Source of the DNA: Serilophus lunatus
Lineage: Eukaryota > Chordata > Aves > Passeriformes > Eurylaimidae
Direction: 5' to 3'
DNA: 64,000 bases
Assembly: GCA_013399895.1 (NCBI GenBank)
Contig: VXBA01004393.1
Coordinates: forward strand, 2,560,736-2,624,735
The number at the start of each line of letters is the position of its first letter. Within the stretch, counting starts at the first letter, position 1. The notes below the pieces were generated by a model, which was given only the letters and a program-made list of their open reading frames with translations, ran no database searches and was not told the origin of the DNA. Shown here in pieces: positions 49,826-61,800 of this stretch. The position numbers were made by a program, and so were the translations under genes.

Positions 49826-52532
49826 TCACAGGTCAATAGTTCCTTTCAACTTGAATTTCTTTGCCGATCGCTCACTTGCTCTAAGCAGGAACTTGCTTCC
49901 AAAGATGTAGGAAATGAATCCATCAATCTCCAAGCTAAATACATTGTTGAGTTTGGGAACGACTGAAAATGCAAAAGGAAACAAACTGACCAAAGTGGGT
50001 AAATGTAAATCCCTGTTATGAAAATATACTGATGTACCAGGGGACGTTGTTCACCCACAGACTTGAGGTTTGCCACATTTCAAGGGTTTTATACTTTAGC
50101 AAGAGAAGAAAAATAACCCAAACCTCCAAATTTAACTGGATTTACCAAAGTTAGTCCTCTTTCAGGAGCATGAGGTTAAACATTGCAGAGAATATTTAAT
50201 GGGAAGATGAAAGCCATATGCATAATCATTCTGGGCTCCCTGGAAATGCCTTTTAAAATTTTTTTTTAAATGAGATGCTTTTTTGGTAAGGTATTGGGCT
50301 GTGGGATGGCCAGTAAAGACATTGACTCCTGCAATTCTGTGCATATAAACCAAAGTACTCAGAGGTGCAAGATGAACAGCGTGTTTAGGAAATTTTTGAT
50401 CCAAGTTGTGAAAAGTACTGAAAAAAATGTCTTATATACCTTTTAATTTGTCCTCTTTAGTGATAATTTTGAAGATATGTTTAAACTCTTGTAGAATGAT
50501 TCCCGTTATCCCAACGTAAGAGGGGCACTTTGATTTTGTGACTGAAAGGACAGAAAAATGTATTAGAAAATCTCAGATGCAGAGAGTTTATTGTTCTCTT
50601 GTTGTCTCCTGATTTTAAAAGCTGGTTTGAAGTATTCTGAAATAATGCGCTTACAGCCACCACTGGTAAAACATGCAGTTAATCTTTCCAACTAACAACA
50701 TGATTTTTAAGAGCAGTTGAAAAGTAATTAGCATTTTAAGAAGACTCCATCAACATATGATCTCAACTATGTGATTCTGGAGTTAATGATACTGAAAGGA
50801 ATTTAAAAATAAGCACCTGAACTACAGGAACATCTACTTGTTATAAAAGCAAACAAACAGAATACCTGTAACAATAGCTCCATGGAGATCAGCTTTTAGC
50901 AGTTTGCCCTGAATCACATGGGGTTGTCTTGAAGAAGAGAGTGGGATTAGAGAGAAGGAAAAAAATCAACACATGTCAGGTTTACGAAATGTGACCATGA
51001 CTATTATGATCATGGTCAAAGCTTACAGAAGTAGTACATATCCTTATCATTTAACCACGGGGTTCCAAACAGTAACCCAGTAAACCTGGAAGTATTTACA
51101 AGATCACAACCATATTAATTTTAAAATATCTCAACTTACGTGTCTGGTTTGAGCCCGTGGCACAGGTCTCTGATGTACTGTTTCCAGAGTTCATGGAGGG
51201 GTAGGAAGATGGCATATCTGCAGTAAAAAAGACAAAAAGTACTACACAAAACCTAGTTATAAACAAACTGTTGGTTGACTTTGAAGTAATCAACAGATTG
51301 CATTTTGAGCAGAGTTAAGAGTAACATTTATAAATCATATACCCTGCTTGCAGTTTTCCTGTAAGGTGACCCACTCCAAACAGCTGGTTTATTTCATAAA
51401 ACAAGCACAAAGTATGCTCCTCTCTATCGACCCAAAACACTGATGTGTTTTAGAGGACCAGGTCACACCCTAGGACTGAAGAGATTTCTACTCTTTTGTC
51501 TTCCCACTGACTCCATGTTACCAACAGCAGAGGCTTCATTCAACATGCATTAGTTTGAGGGACCTTATGCAGAATTTTGACTCTCTAGTCACAGGCAGTC
51601 CAACTTTAAAAAGTGAAATCAGAGGTGATTTCTTGTCATATTTAGGTATCCAAAAGGAATTAGTAACAAACAAACTTTCCAACTATACATACAACTGTTT
51701 TCTAATGGTGAAATGATGTAAGCGGCATCTCAGACTCACTTCACATGCTGAAGGGTTTGTATCCACAAGCACATGCTGCTGCTCTTACATACTTTTGATG
51801 CATTTCCATTTTTACTACACCAAGAAGACGTTTAAGCTCTTACCTTTGCTGTTCGGGTTCAATTTCAAACAGACGCAGCTCCCTCCTTTGCTTGGCAGTA
51901 AAACCTTTTGTCTTCTTCCTCTTTTGCTTGGTCTTTTTCGGGGGATAATGCTCAAGAACCACAGCTTTCCGAGTTAACATATCCTGGATAGCCTCGTCTT
52001 TCATTGTGGGCATGCTACGCTTCAGGAAGGCGTGCACAAATACCTTGGCCTCTTCCGAGCTCTGAGGCTGGAGAGAATTTAAAGGACAGTTTAACATAGC
52101 ACATTTTAATTGAATTACAACTTGCTGCTGGCCAGCGGTTTTGTCAAGCTGACAAAGCCTCTCTGAGAAGGGGAGAACCACAGGTCAGTGAAAAGAGGTG
52201 TCCCCGTGCGGGCACATCCCGGCCCCCGCTTCAGTCCCGGTGCTGCACTCATGGGTCCCTTCTGGGGGAAATGCCCATCTTTGCATTTCGTTTGCGAGGG
52301 CGCGTTCGAACGCTGAACAGGGGAAACGCAGGGACCCGACACCCCCTGCCCCCTTCCCTTCGGTGCCTAACGGGGGGTTGCAAAGGTGGGAACCGGCCGG
52401 GCCGGGGGCTCCTCGGGCGCGGCGGTACCTGGAGCAGCAGGTCCCCGGTGTCCTCGGGCGGCAGGCGGCGGTACAGCGGCCCTGCAAGGCACAGCGGGGC
52501 GGGGGTCAGCCGGGGCCCCGCTCACCCTCCAT
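49826..52532 (-). CDS. POP4: POP4 (RPP29), protein subunit of RNase P and RNase MRP
   Basis: Seven coding exons on the minus strand (52526-52532, 52429-52481, 51844-52067, 51140-51217, 50866-50927, 50440-50541, 49826-49962) join in frame to 220 aa, exactly the human length. All junctions are GT-AG. The N-terminus MEGPLYRRLP aligns without gaps to human MKSVIYHALS. A basic stretch follows (KKTKQKRKKTKGFTAKQRRE, about 64-83), then the Rpp29/UPF0086 domain with an Sm-like beta barrel (about 95-205). Conserved blocks are LPLHELWKQYIRDLC, KLLKADLHGAI, CPSYVGITGI and SERSAKKFK; the end is KGTIDL. Rpp29 binds the catalytic RNA of RNase P, which cleaves tRNA 5' leaders, and of RNase MRP, which acts in pre-rRNA processing; both are nuclear/nucleolar. 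Most exons are too short to stand out as open frames. The oddity is intron 1, only 44 nt. Confidence 0.96.
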
Positions 52533-52700
52533 CCCTCCCCTTCCACCGCCCCTCTCCCCTCTCTCCCTCCCGGACCCTCCATCGCGGCGCTGCCGGCGCG
52601 GGGCGATGACGGCGGCGCCTGCGCACAGCGGCGCTCCCCGGGCCGGCCGCCAGGCGGCGCTGGGCTGCTGTGAGGGGAGCGCTGTAACGGGGCGGCAGCG
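52180..52700 (-). promoter_or_regulatory. POP4: CpG island, POP4 promoter region
   Basis: A CpG-dense block covers POP4 coding exons 1-2, intron 1 and the sequence upstream of the start codon. The transcription start cannot be placed from sequence. A second GC-rich patch at about 52875-52970 follows the tandem repeat, so the island is effectively interrupted by that array. The many overlapping open frames here are compositional. Confidence 0.75.
52482..52525 (-). other. POP4: predicted 44-nt intron 1 of POP4
   Basis: It runs from GTGAGCGGGG to GTGCCTTGCAG and is about 80% G+C. It has a CTGAC-type branch-site candidate about 25 nt before the acceptor. If retained, translation from the start codon at 52532 ends after eight codons, so removal is needed to make the full protein. 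The gap-free match of the spliced N-terminus to human POP4 is the main support. Confidence 0.7.
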
Positions 52701-52706
52701 CCTGGA

Positions 52707-52861
52707 ATAAACCATAAAGTGCCCGCTTTGTGTGGTTATAAACCATAAAGTGCTCGCTTTGTGTGGTTATAAACTATAAAGTGCCCGCTTTGTGTGGTTA
52801 TAAACCATAAAGTGCTCGCTTTGTGTGGTTATAAACTATAAAGTGCCCGCTTTGTGTGGTT
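52707..52861. repeat. five-copy 31-bp tandem repeat upstream of POP4
   Basis: Exactly five 31-bp units start at 52707, 52738, 52769, 52800 and 52831. Each begins ATAAAC, contains AAAGTGC, CGCTTTG and ends TGTGTGGTT. Units differ at only two positions (ACC/ACT and GCCC/GCTC). Units 2-3 are identical to units 4-5, so the array grew by duplicating a 62-bp dimer. It lies 175-330 bp upstream of the POP4 start codon. Each unit ends in TGTGGTT, a RUNX-type core. Confidence 0.97.
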
Positions 52862-55800
52862 ATTGTGTGCTGAGATACCTGCCGGCAGCGCCCGGCCTGT
52901 GCGGAGCTCGCAGGGGCGCTGGGAGGGGTCAGGGGGACGCGGCTCTCGCCCTCCAGCCCTGCCTGCGCGGAAAAGGAGGGGAAAAAAAACAACCTCAAAC
53001 TTTTAAAACAAACGGGAGCCAAAAAAAAAAGGGACGAGGGGAGAGAGATGTATATGGGAGACCAAAACCCGCTTTAGCTGACCCAGGGCTGGATCCAGGA
53101 TCCGTGGTCAGGGTCAAAGAAATAGTGTTACTAATGAAAACTGGCTATTATTGCTTTTATACTAGTACTCCGAACTGAGAGAAGTTGAGCAGCAGATACT
53201 CCAGTTCCTATCATGGAGGAATTTCTTTTTTAAAAAAGTCAATCGTACCTTCTGTTCTATGGGTCACCTCATTTTCTGTAGTTATCCACCACTTCATTAT
53301 GGTCATGGACACTTGGAGTAGACAAATCTGTTGTTTGAGTGTTGATTTGTTGGGGTCCTTCCCATCGTAACCAGCACTGCTTTAAGAGTCTGGACACTCT
53401 GGGCAGCTTGGATATGTCAGCCCTCACTTCTTCTCTCTCATCCTGCAATCACTCCCACCGAGGATGGTGGGACATCCATTTCCACCTCTCCATCCTACAG
53501 TCCCCTCGTCTTCCACCTTTTGTTCCCTTATATGATCTAGAGTTTTCCACACCCAGGATTTACAAATGCGGTGCCAGAGCCACAGCCACTGCCCAAGTTC
53601 CCTGGGCCATGGGCAGGCACAGGCCCTCTCTGCCTCCTGCCAAAATTCTTTCCATCCCACTTCTCTTGGTAGAAAAGAGAGTTTTTTTCCAAGTTCCAAC
53701 CTGCCCTCCAAGGCCTCTCCAGCCCTAGTGCCTGCCTCTGTTCTCAGTAACCAACAGTGTGTCAAATCTGGGCCTGGAATCGCACATCCAGCAACATGAG
53801 ATCTTTGTTTAAAATCTGTACTTATGTTTCTAAAAAATCAAGGTCAAAATATCAGGAAGATGCCACTCACTGTGGTGTTCGCCTCCTCTGACACATCAGG
53901 CTCTCTTTCCTCCTGGGATGGGACAAAGTCCTTCTCACCTGAAACGCAGAGGTACCGTGTAAACAGAGCAGCCAATTCCTTTTCCTTGCCAGCCCAGTGC
54001 CAATTCCTTTGGTCCCTGCTCAGGCATAATTATTCTCCACATACAGAAGAGGTTTATATTCTTGTCACGTGGGGATATTGGCTTAGCACTTAATTAAGCA
54101 CTGCTTGGTAAAGGATGCTTAGGGAGAGAGTTACTGAGGCAGGGTGTAGGAGACATGATGATTTTGTTGAGTGCTGCTGTGGGCCACAAAGGTACTAAAA
54201 TGATCCCTATCAGGGAATGAAATAGTAGATCTCTCTGTATGTGTGTAAAGGAGAAAGGGCCAGTCTCTGCAGAGTATTAAGTGTGAGCACTGGCTGGTTT
54301 GTATCACAGGCCTCTTGGCAGTTAAGTACATTACCATAGCAAGCGGATCTCTTGGTTTTACAAAGCGTGGACTCCTTGAGTTGTCATTGCTACTAAGAGA
54401 AGATGAATTTTCATGAATGGAGTACCAGGATAAGTGCTATGGGTCTTTAGGGCCGTATGAGTGCTCCTTCACTGGATTTATGCTGCAATTCCTAGGGCAC
54501 TTCAGGGATTAATAGTCAAATCAGTGTTGGCGGTGCTGGTGTTGTAAATCCAATGATCCAGGCTAAACTGGTGCCTGGGGAAACGGTCTCTTCCAACAGC
54601 TCTACATCTTCATTTCCCAATTTGTCTCAGATATAATGTCTGAGGGAGCAAGATCTGCATGTCAGTGTGTGTCCCAGCGAGAAGGCTCTGCATCAGAAGT
54701 CAAGACTCCCATCAAATAAACATGAGAAAGAATAGGCAAGGAAACTGAGAAACCAGTGAATAGGCAAAGACCATTTGTAGATAAGAAAGAGAAAGCTCAG
54801 AGAAATGAGGAAAGATGAGTAGAATGAGAGTATAAAGTGAAGTGGAAATATGCCAACAGAATAACTATAATGTCTGTTTTGGATGCCGTTTTGGAGCATC
54901 ACCCGCTCCACCTGTTTTAGTATCTTAGAGTTTTAAAGCTTTTTACATCAAGTAAATCACCTTGGAATAGGTTTGTAGTGGTATAATTTCCTAACATGTA
55001 TTAGTAATACCAAGTCAGCATTGGCATTTCTTATCCTATTAAATCTATGTATGACTTTATTTATTTCTCTCTAAAAATAACAATAAAAAATTGCATCTAT
55101 GCAACCCACTCCACCATGCACACAATCTACCTGTGTGCCCTAGAGGAGGATATGGCTGTACCTGTTGGGGCTGAGGAACTGCAGTGATAAGCAAAAGCCC
55201 ATGTGCAGGTCAGATTGGGGAACACACTGTCCTAGGAAAGCTGGATGACTGTGCAGCAATTACAAAGCAAGCTTTACATTGACAGACACAGAAAGCTAAA
55301 ACATGAGATGCAGAGTGACCAAAGACAGTAATTAAAACTGTTTGCATGACACAAGAATAGTGTTTTTTTTTAAAAAAAAGGGTAATTATGAACTGAAGCA
55401 AGAGATGAGCATGAAGTTAACTGGTGTGTGTAAAAAGTGACTGGGCTATAGTCACTGTTACACTTTTGCTGACTGTCAGTGATACAAGAAATAAATACTG
55501 TAATTCTGTAGAAGGACTGTCTCAGCAAGCATTTGAGCTCTCAAGATCAATATAGTTTATTCCTCTTGGCCAAATTGTATTAGCAGCTGAATTTGATCCC
55601 TAGGGACATCTGTACTGCTGAAAATAATTTCCATTTAAAGCCCTCTGATCTGATTTCCTCTATCCAGATATCAAGCTGCTAATACAATTCCCACCCCTCT
55701 CCCATGGGTGCACTGAAGCAGCAGTGTGCAGCCAGCCTGTGTCAGCCCTGCCACCATCCCAGCACCTCCTGCTTGTGCCTGGTCTTGGCCTCCTCCAGCT

Positions 55801-58800
55801 GACATCTCCTTTGGGCCTGCAGGGAGATTGGAACTGCTTCATGCCAGCAGTTTTAGGGCACCTTGGCTGACCCTACCCAGCACACCTGCTTCCTCCAGGC
55901 CCTGGCTGTGCTGCCAAGGTGGTGCCTGGTCATCAGCAGTACCTTTACAGGCAATTGGTATTCAGAGCTCCCTGGAAAAACCCATATAGGAAAGAGTCAT
56001 GTCTGGGTCGGCAGGGGGTGGGTGAGTGGGGTGACAATTGCTGTCCAGCCTGCTGGGTGTATGGAGTGTTTGACATTAGTTGCTAAAGGAAAGTTTCCAA
56101 GTTTGGTGTGTGGAATCCCAAACTCTTGCATTATGGGTTGGGTTGACAAATTTTAGATAGATGTGGTTGACTGATGAGCACCATATTTTGAAGTTAACTA
56201 TATCCCTCAAATGTTTCTTTTCCATATTTTTTTCTCCTTTATCAGCTCATCCTTAGGATGAGATGTGTGTCCCTGGCGTCATCGAGTTCTCTCCCAACCC
56301 TGAGCTGTCCTTCCCAGCTGAAGGTTCATTATTTCAATGCAGTCCTGGCTCCTTCTCATCTCGAATTGCAGCTGCTGCTTCAGGGCAGGGACAAAAGACT
56401 GTCTTGTCTGTGCCTGACAGAAACAAGAAAGCCCTTGGAAACATGATCCAAATAGATCTTAGTGGCACAGAAATCATAAGCAAATAATAATCCCAAAATG
56501 TTTTCAGAAAATCCCAGTGATTTCAAACCCTGGTTTTAAAAATCAAACCGTGAGACAAAGCAGGTTTTTGGGAGGCCAGTGTCCTGTCCCCGCGGCTGCT
56601 CACACTAGAGGGCAGCCCGAGACTGCAAAGTGATGCAGCTGTTAGAATTCAGCTCACTGTTTCAAGTGAAAAGAGAAAAAAAAAAAACACAACAAATTAT
56701 GTCTTCTTTGGGAATAAATGTGCCTATTTGCAGCTCATTTAAGCATACAGGACTCCAGTTCCCTCCTTCACCCAACTCTTCTGCATCACAGTAACATTAA
56801 AGAGGATTTTGAAAGAATTCAATTTCACCACAAGTTAAGGAGACCACTTTTAAACACTAATATATTCTTATATCAAAAAAGAAGCTATATCCTTCTTAAA
56901 ACATTTAAAATATGGGTGACCCTAGAATACCTGGAGATAACTACTGTGAACCAGAACTACCCAGCCTTGCCTTTCAGAGCAGAGCTAAAATAGCAACACT
57001 TGCTACCCAGAACAGCAACAAGCAGTCAGAAAACTGAGGTTCTGGCAGCTGATATTTGGTTGTCCTGCATACTGGGATCACATATGATCCAAACATGCAT
57101 CAACATGACAAGACACCACTGCTGCTCCTGAACAGCTTGTATTTATTAATTAATACCAGCATTCAGCATTCATGTATTATTCCATGACAGTCTGTCTCAC
57201 AGTCATTACTTTTTCTGTGTTTTGAGTCTCATTTAGATCTTGTTGAATATTTTATTTTAAAACGTAATTAACATGGGCTCATATGTGATGGAGATGTATG
57301 ATGCAAAAAGGAGTATTAAAAATAATAAATTATAAGTAACAATAGTCATTGGAGCCATAGCAGATTAAATAGTTTAGTGTATCTCATTTGATTTGATTGA
57401 ACTGCATAAAATTAACATAATTTGTAAAAATTTGAAAATAATACAAATTAAAATATCAGCTATGGTGCATTTTAATCAAAAAAGGTTTAGGCTTTTTTCT
57501 AGAGATTTTTTTTCTTTACCCATCATAAGTCCCTGTCAGCCAGGCTGATTAATCTAGTCTCCTCAAACTCCTGGGCACTGCCAGAGCACCCACGAGCTCA
57601 AGAGTCCCGGGACCCCACACCATGAGCTCCTAAACATAAACAGGAGTTTTACATGTGCTGTGTGTAACTCAGCCTCAAGGCCCTGGAGTGAGACAGTGGA
57701 GTTTTTACTGGGACTGAGGTGACACGAAGGAAGGGGCACGTTTTGCACAAGGCATATATTAAAATCATTTCTGTTTCACTGAAGCTGGGATCCTGTGGAC
57801 TGCCTCTGCCACCCTCACCCACGAAGGAGCAGGAAGCTCCAGCCACACAGGGCAGTGTCTGCAGCACAGCTGCCTCCAGCAGGTGCTTCATGCCAAATGG
57901 CCAGTGAGCCTGGAGTTAGGAACTGGTATGAAATCCCAAGAAAACTGAAAACATTAATTAATGAAAAAGGTACAAATTTCTCATTTTTACTCTGTAGTGA
58001 AGTGCCTTTCTCAAAGGCATCACTACCAGCGAGGCACTGTACCTGCCAGACTCTTTGGAAGCAGCACACTGTCAGGAGTGAGCCATTCCTTTCGACAAAA
58101 CAAGTCAGCTTGTGCATCCAAAGGGATGCAGTGCTGAGCCCACACACAGGAAGGGCTCAGCTGCCACATGTCTGTCACAACATGCCATCTCACAAGAGTC
58201 CTGCCCAGGGGACCTGTGTGTCTCAGGTAGTACAATCCAGACAAAAACAAGTGGAAGCTATTTGTCTGTTGAAACTGGGCTGAATGAGCCCCATTGCCAC
58301 AGTCAGCACCTGAATAGCAGGGTCCTGAGCTGCTGCCTGAGGCAATCCAAGAGAAGAGTTGTGTTACCCAGCTTTTATGGAGTGGTGTGTAGTGACACAG
58401 GGTACCCATAACTCACAATGCTGCCTGTGACTATGCTGGTAATGCATGTAGACAGCATTATTTTTATAGTGTTCTGTGTATCCACATTAGCTTTTTATCA
58501 ACTAACTATGGAGTCATGGATTACTATATAAAGTGTGACCCAAATCATCAACAGAAATTCTAGACTGCAGTGGAGGGCACTGAGCTGTGCTCAGGAGTCT
58601 CTTGGCTTTTCCACTTGGAGTTTTCATCCATGGGGGTATGAAAAGCAGTCACAGTATCTGAGGACTTGGACTCCCACTGAGACAGAGTTTTTATAAGCAG
58701 TGGTCAGCTGCTTGCCAGGAGCAAGACGTGAGGCTTCCAGCTCCCTATCTGTAATCTGATTTCTTCTGAACTGCTTCTGAAATGTGGTGGGGCAGTGAGG

Positions 58801-61800
58801 GGGTTAACACTGCTGCGGTGCTTTGATAATTGAAAAAGAAAAAAAGCCCATTCAAAGCAAACTAAAAAAAACACTGTTTGAGGTCAGTACTCTAGTAAGT
58901 GCCTTTTAAAGAAACAATAACCTGGTGCAATAGAAAATATTCTGTCCTTCTTTTCAGTAGGAATCTGATAAACCACAGAGAGAGGCAGGTGTCCAAGGAG
59001 ATAAAAGTAATAAATGTGGCTGCAGTTCGGGAGTGAGTCAGACTGTCAGGCTGGTAATTAAATGAAAGCCCTCTCAGGAAATGCTGGATAGATACACATG
59101 GAGATGCCAATTCATTTGCCTCAGCAATGTATGTCAATTTTAGCATGGGATTAATTTATACATTTTGCAGTAGATCAAAATGGCAAGGATGGGAGGGGGA
59201 GAGCTTTCATCCTGCTGGAGTTTATTTAGCGCCTAATATTTGTTAAAACAGAACGGTGTGTGAGATGAACAATGGAAGAGAGAAAATATTTAAGCAGATT
59301 CTCTAAACAGACTTAAGTAATCACAGGTTTATACCTGACTCAAAGCACACTTGCAGACAGCTGCTAGGGGCTCCTTGGCTTTGCCACAGCTCAGGAGGTA
59401 TAGAGCCCTAGTTAGCAGGTAGCTTGAATTGTTCTGTGTTGCTGTGTTTTAAAGGATTTCTGAGAGTTATGTGGGTGTGAAATGAGGAGTGCTGCAGGGG
59501 TAGATCCCACCTATAGAAAGAACAGTGGTTATTCAGGACTACAGTAAGCTCGAGGATGCTTTGGCAGGTGCACAGAGGAGCTGCAGGAAAGGACAGGCTT
59601 GTATGTAAGAGTGTGCTGGCAATTACCAACAGAGCCATGCATGCTGTCTGCTCTCGAAGTAGTGAGCCAGTCTCTCTCAGGGCCCCCTCAGCTTAGGGCT
59701 TAGGGCGTTAGTGGCTTGACTACAGGTATTTCAGTGCTGAAACACACCTGCAGCACATCAGACTTCTTTCTAAAAAAAGCCCTTTGATCTGTAAAATTAT
59801 CAGCACTGAGGCAGCAGAAGCAAAGCACATTTTCCTTTATTTTCTTCTGCCTTAGAGGAGGAATACTCACTTACCCTTCAGTATGATTACAGCCCATTTG
59901 CCAGCATTTCTTTTATGAATTTCAGACCTACATTTTGAAACAGTCACAAGAAAGAAGTGTTTATTTTCAGAGCCTGGAGCAATCAGCACAAGGGTAAAGT
60001 TTATTTAAGAAAAAGAATAATTCCAGCAGAATACATGTTCTGAAATTACAGGTCCATTTAAAGCAAAATGAAAAAGGTTATGAGTCAATGTCAGGGAAGG
60101 AAGATAATGACATCTGCTGCAAACAGCATCCAACAATGGTCTTCAAATTTCGTATAACGTGTTTTTTCTTTTCTTTATGTAATTATGCAAAATAACAGAA
60201 CTAAAAAAACAACCCCTAGATGCTGAAAACAAGGTCAAGACTTGCTCAGGGATTGCAAGTGAGGCATCATAAGTGGTGTCTCAAATGCTGACTGATTTCA
60301 GATCTATGGGCTCTCTCCTTCCAGGATGGTCGTTGCTGCCCTTGCTGCCTGAACACGTATCTCTGAGGAATGTTCCCCCTGCTTCGTCAGTGGGAATATG
60401 TTCTCCACAAGGGCTGACCCTGGCTGCACACTCCTTGCTTTTCAGCCATTGCCCTGATCCCACAGAAGTCACCTTGATCGCTCTTGTTCCAGATTGCAGT
60501 TGTCAAAATCCACACTTTTCATGGGAAAGAGCATTGATACCTCCTTTTCATAATAGTACTTTTAATAGAGTTTTCTTTTGCTATTCTTTATACTGTGTGT
60601 CCTCCCAGGCATTGCTGTAGTATCCTGCCCCTCCTCCAAGGGCTCTCTTTTACTGTTTCCATAACATCTGGAGGTGAGCTAGGAACAAACCCGGGAATAT
60701 CCTCTAAGTCCTACCAGCATCGGCTCTGTGTGTTGTTTGTCTCTAAGAGCTGTGGGAGACATGGAGGAGTCAGGAGAGCCTGTATTATTACAGGAGGGGC
60801 TCCTGTGCCAGGGAGATCATCTTAATGCAGCCCTTCCTATTGCCTGAGAAGTTACCTGGGGCACTTTAAGATTACCAAAGGGACTACCAGAGACTGTAAG
60901 AGACTTTGGGGCATATCTTAGTGCATGTTTTTCTTGACAGTACTGAATCCAACTGAGTTCCTTCATAACCCTGACATTTAAACAGACACTGTATTTATAG
61001 TTGTCCTCTTACAAGTTAGAACAGCAACAAAAAAGACAGAAATAATAATTTCCCACATTGTCTTGCATGTAATAATACCAAGCTCCACAGCTGAGACATT
61101 TTTGGTGCCCACACAGACATGTGGGGGTCAGTTCTGGGTGTAGAAAGCAGGGTTATTCAAATTGCCAGTGTAGATACATTCTCTGCAGATGCGGCTCAGG
61201 TTCTGCTCTGGCTGGGTAGCACCAAGAAATTTTCAAACAGAGGTGATGGCTGAGCAAAGCAGCTGGAGCCCTGGTTCTCCCTAAGCATTGCAGGAGGCAT
61301 TTCCAGAGCCTGGTGCACCTTCAGATGTGGCACAGCACGTGCTCCCAGGCCCTGCTGCTGCCAGGAGCTGCGAGTTTAAAACCAGCTGAGCCTCCTAGAC
61401 GGCAGCATGATTTACTAAACCACTAAGATATTGGGTCAGCCTTGTAAATCATTTTAATTATTTCACTAAACAGGTTGTGGAAATAGATCAATAGAAAATA
61501 TGGCATTTAGGCTTACAATGCTGTGCATTCATTATGGGAAAGGAATTATATTAACTGATTTAGGAGCTAATAATAACTGAAAATAACAATTTAATGGAAG
61601 CCTTCCAATCCTGCACTTTGAAAGCAGGATACAGCAATACACACTCTACCCATTTTAATCTCAGTCAAGTATACAGAGCAATCTTTTGACTCTCAGAGAA
61701 ATGTCAGTCAAGTACAGGCACTTGCAGACTTTCAGCATCCCATAAATTACATCATAATAAAACCAAACCAAAGAAACTGTCAACAACCATTTTTATATAC

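Noticed and set aside
50987..51016. Short palindrome GACCATGA...TCATGGTC inside a POP4 intron
   Set aside because: The arms are only about 8 bp; expected by chance in a window of this size.
52198..52746. Open frames of 70-170 codons around the POP4 promoter
   Set aside because: They overlap POP4 exons 1-2 in wrong frames or run through the CpG island and tandem repeat.
57795..58283. 162-codon plus-strand open frame
   Set aside because: There is no recognisable domain, its composition matches its surroundings, it is overlapped by a minus-strand frame of similar length, and no splice or promoter support is visible.
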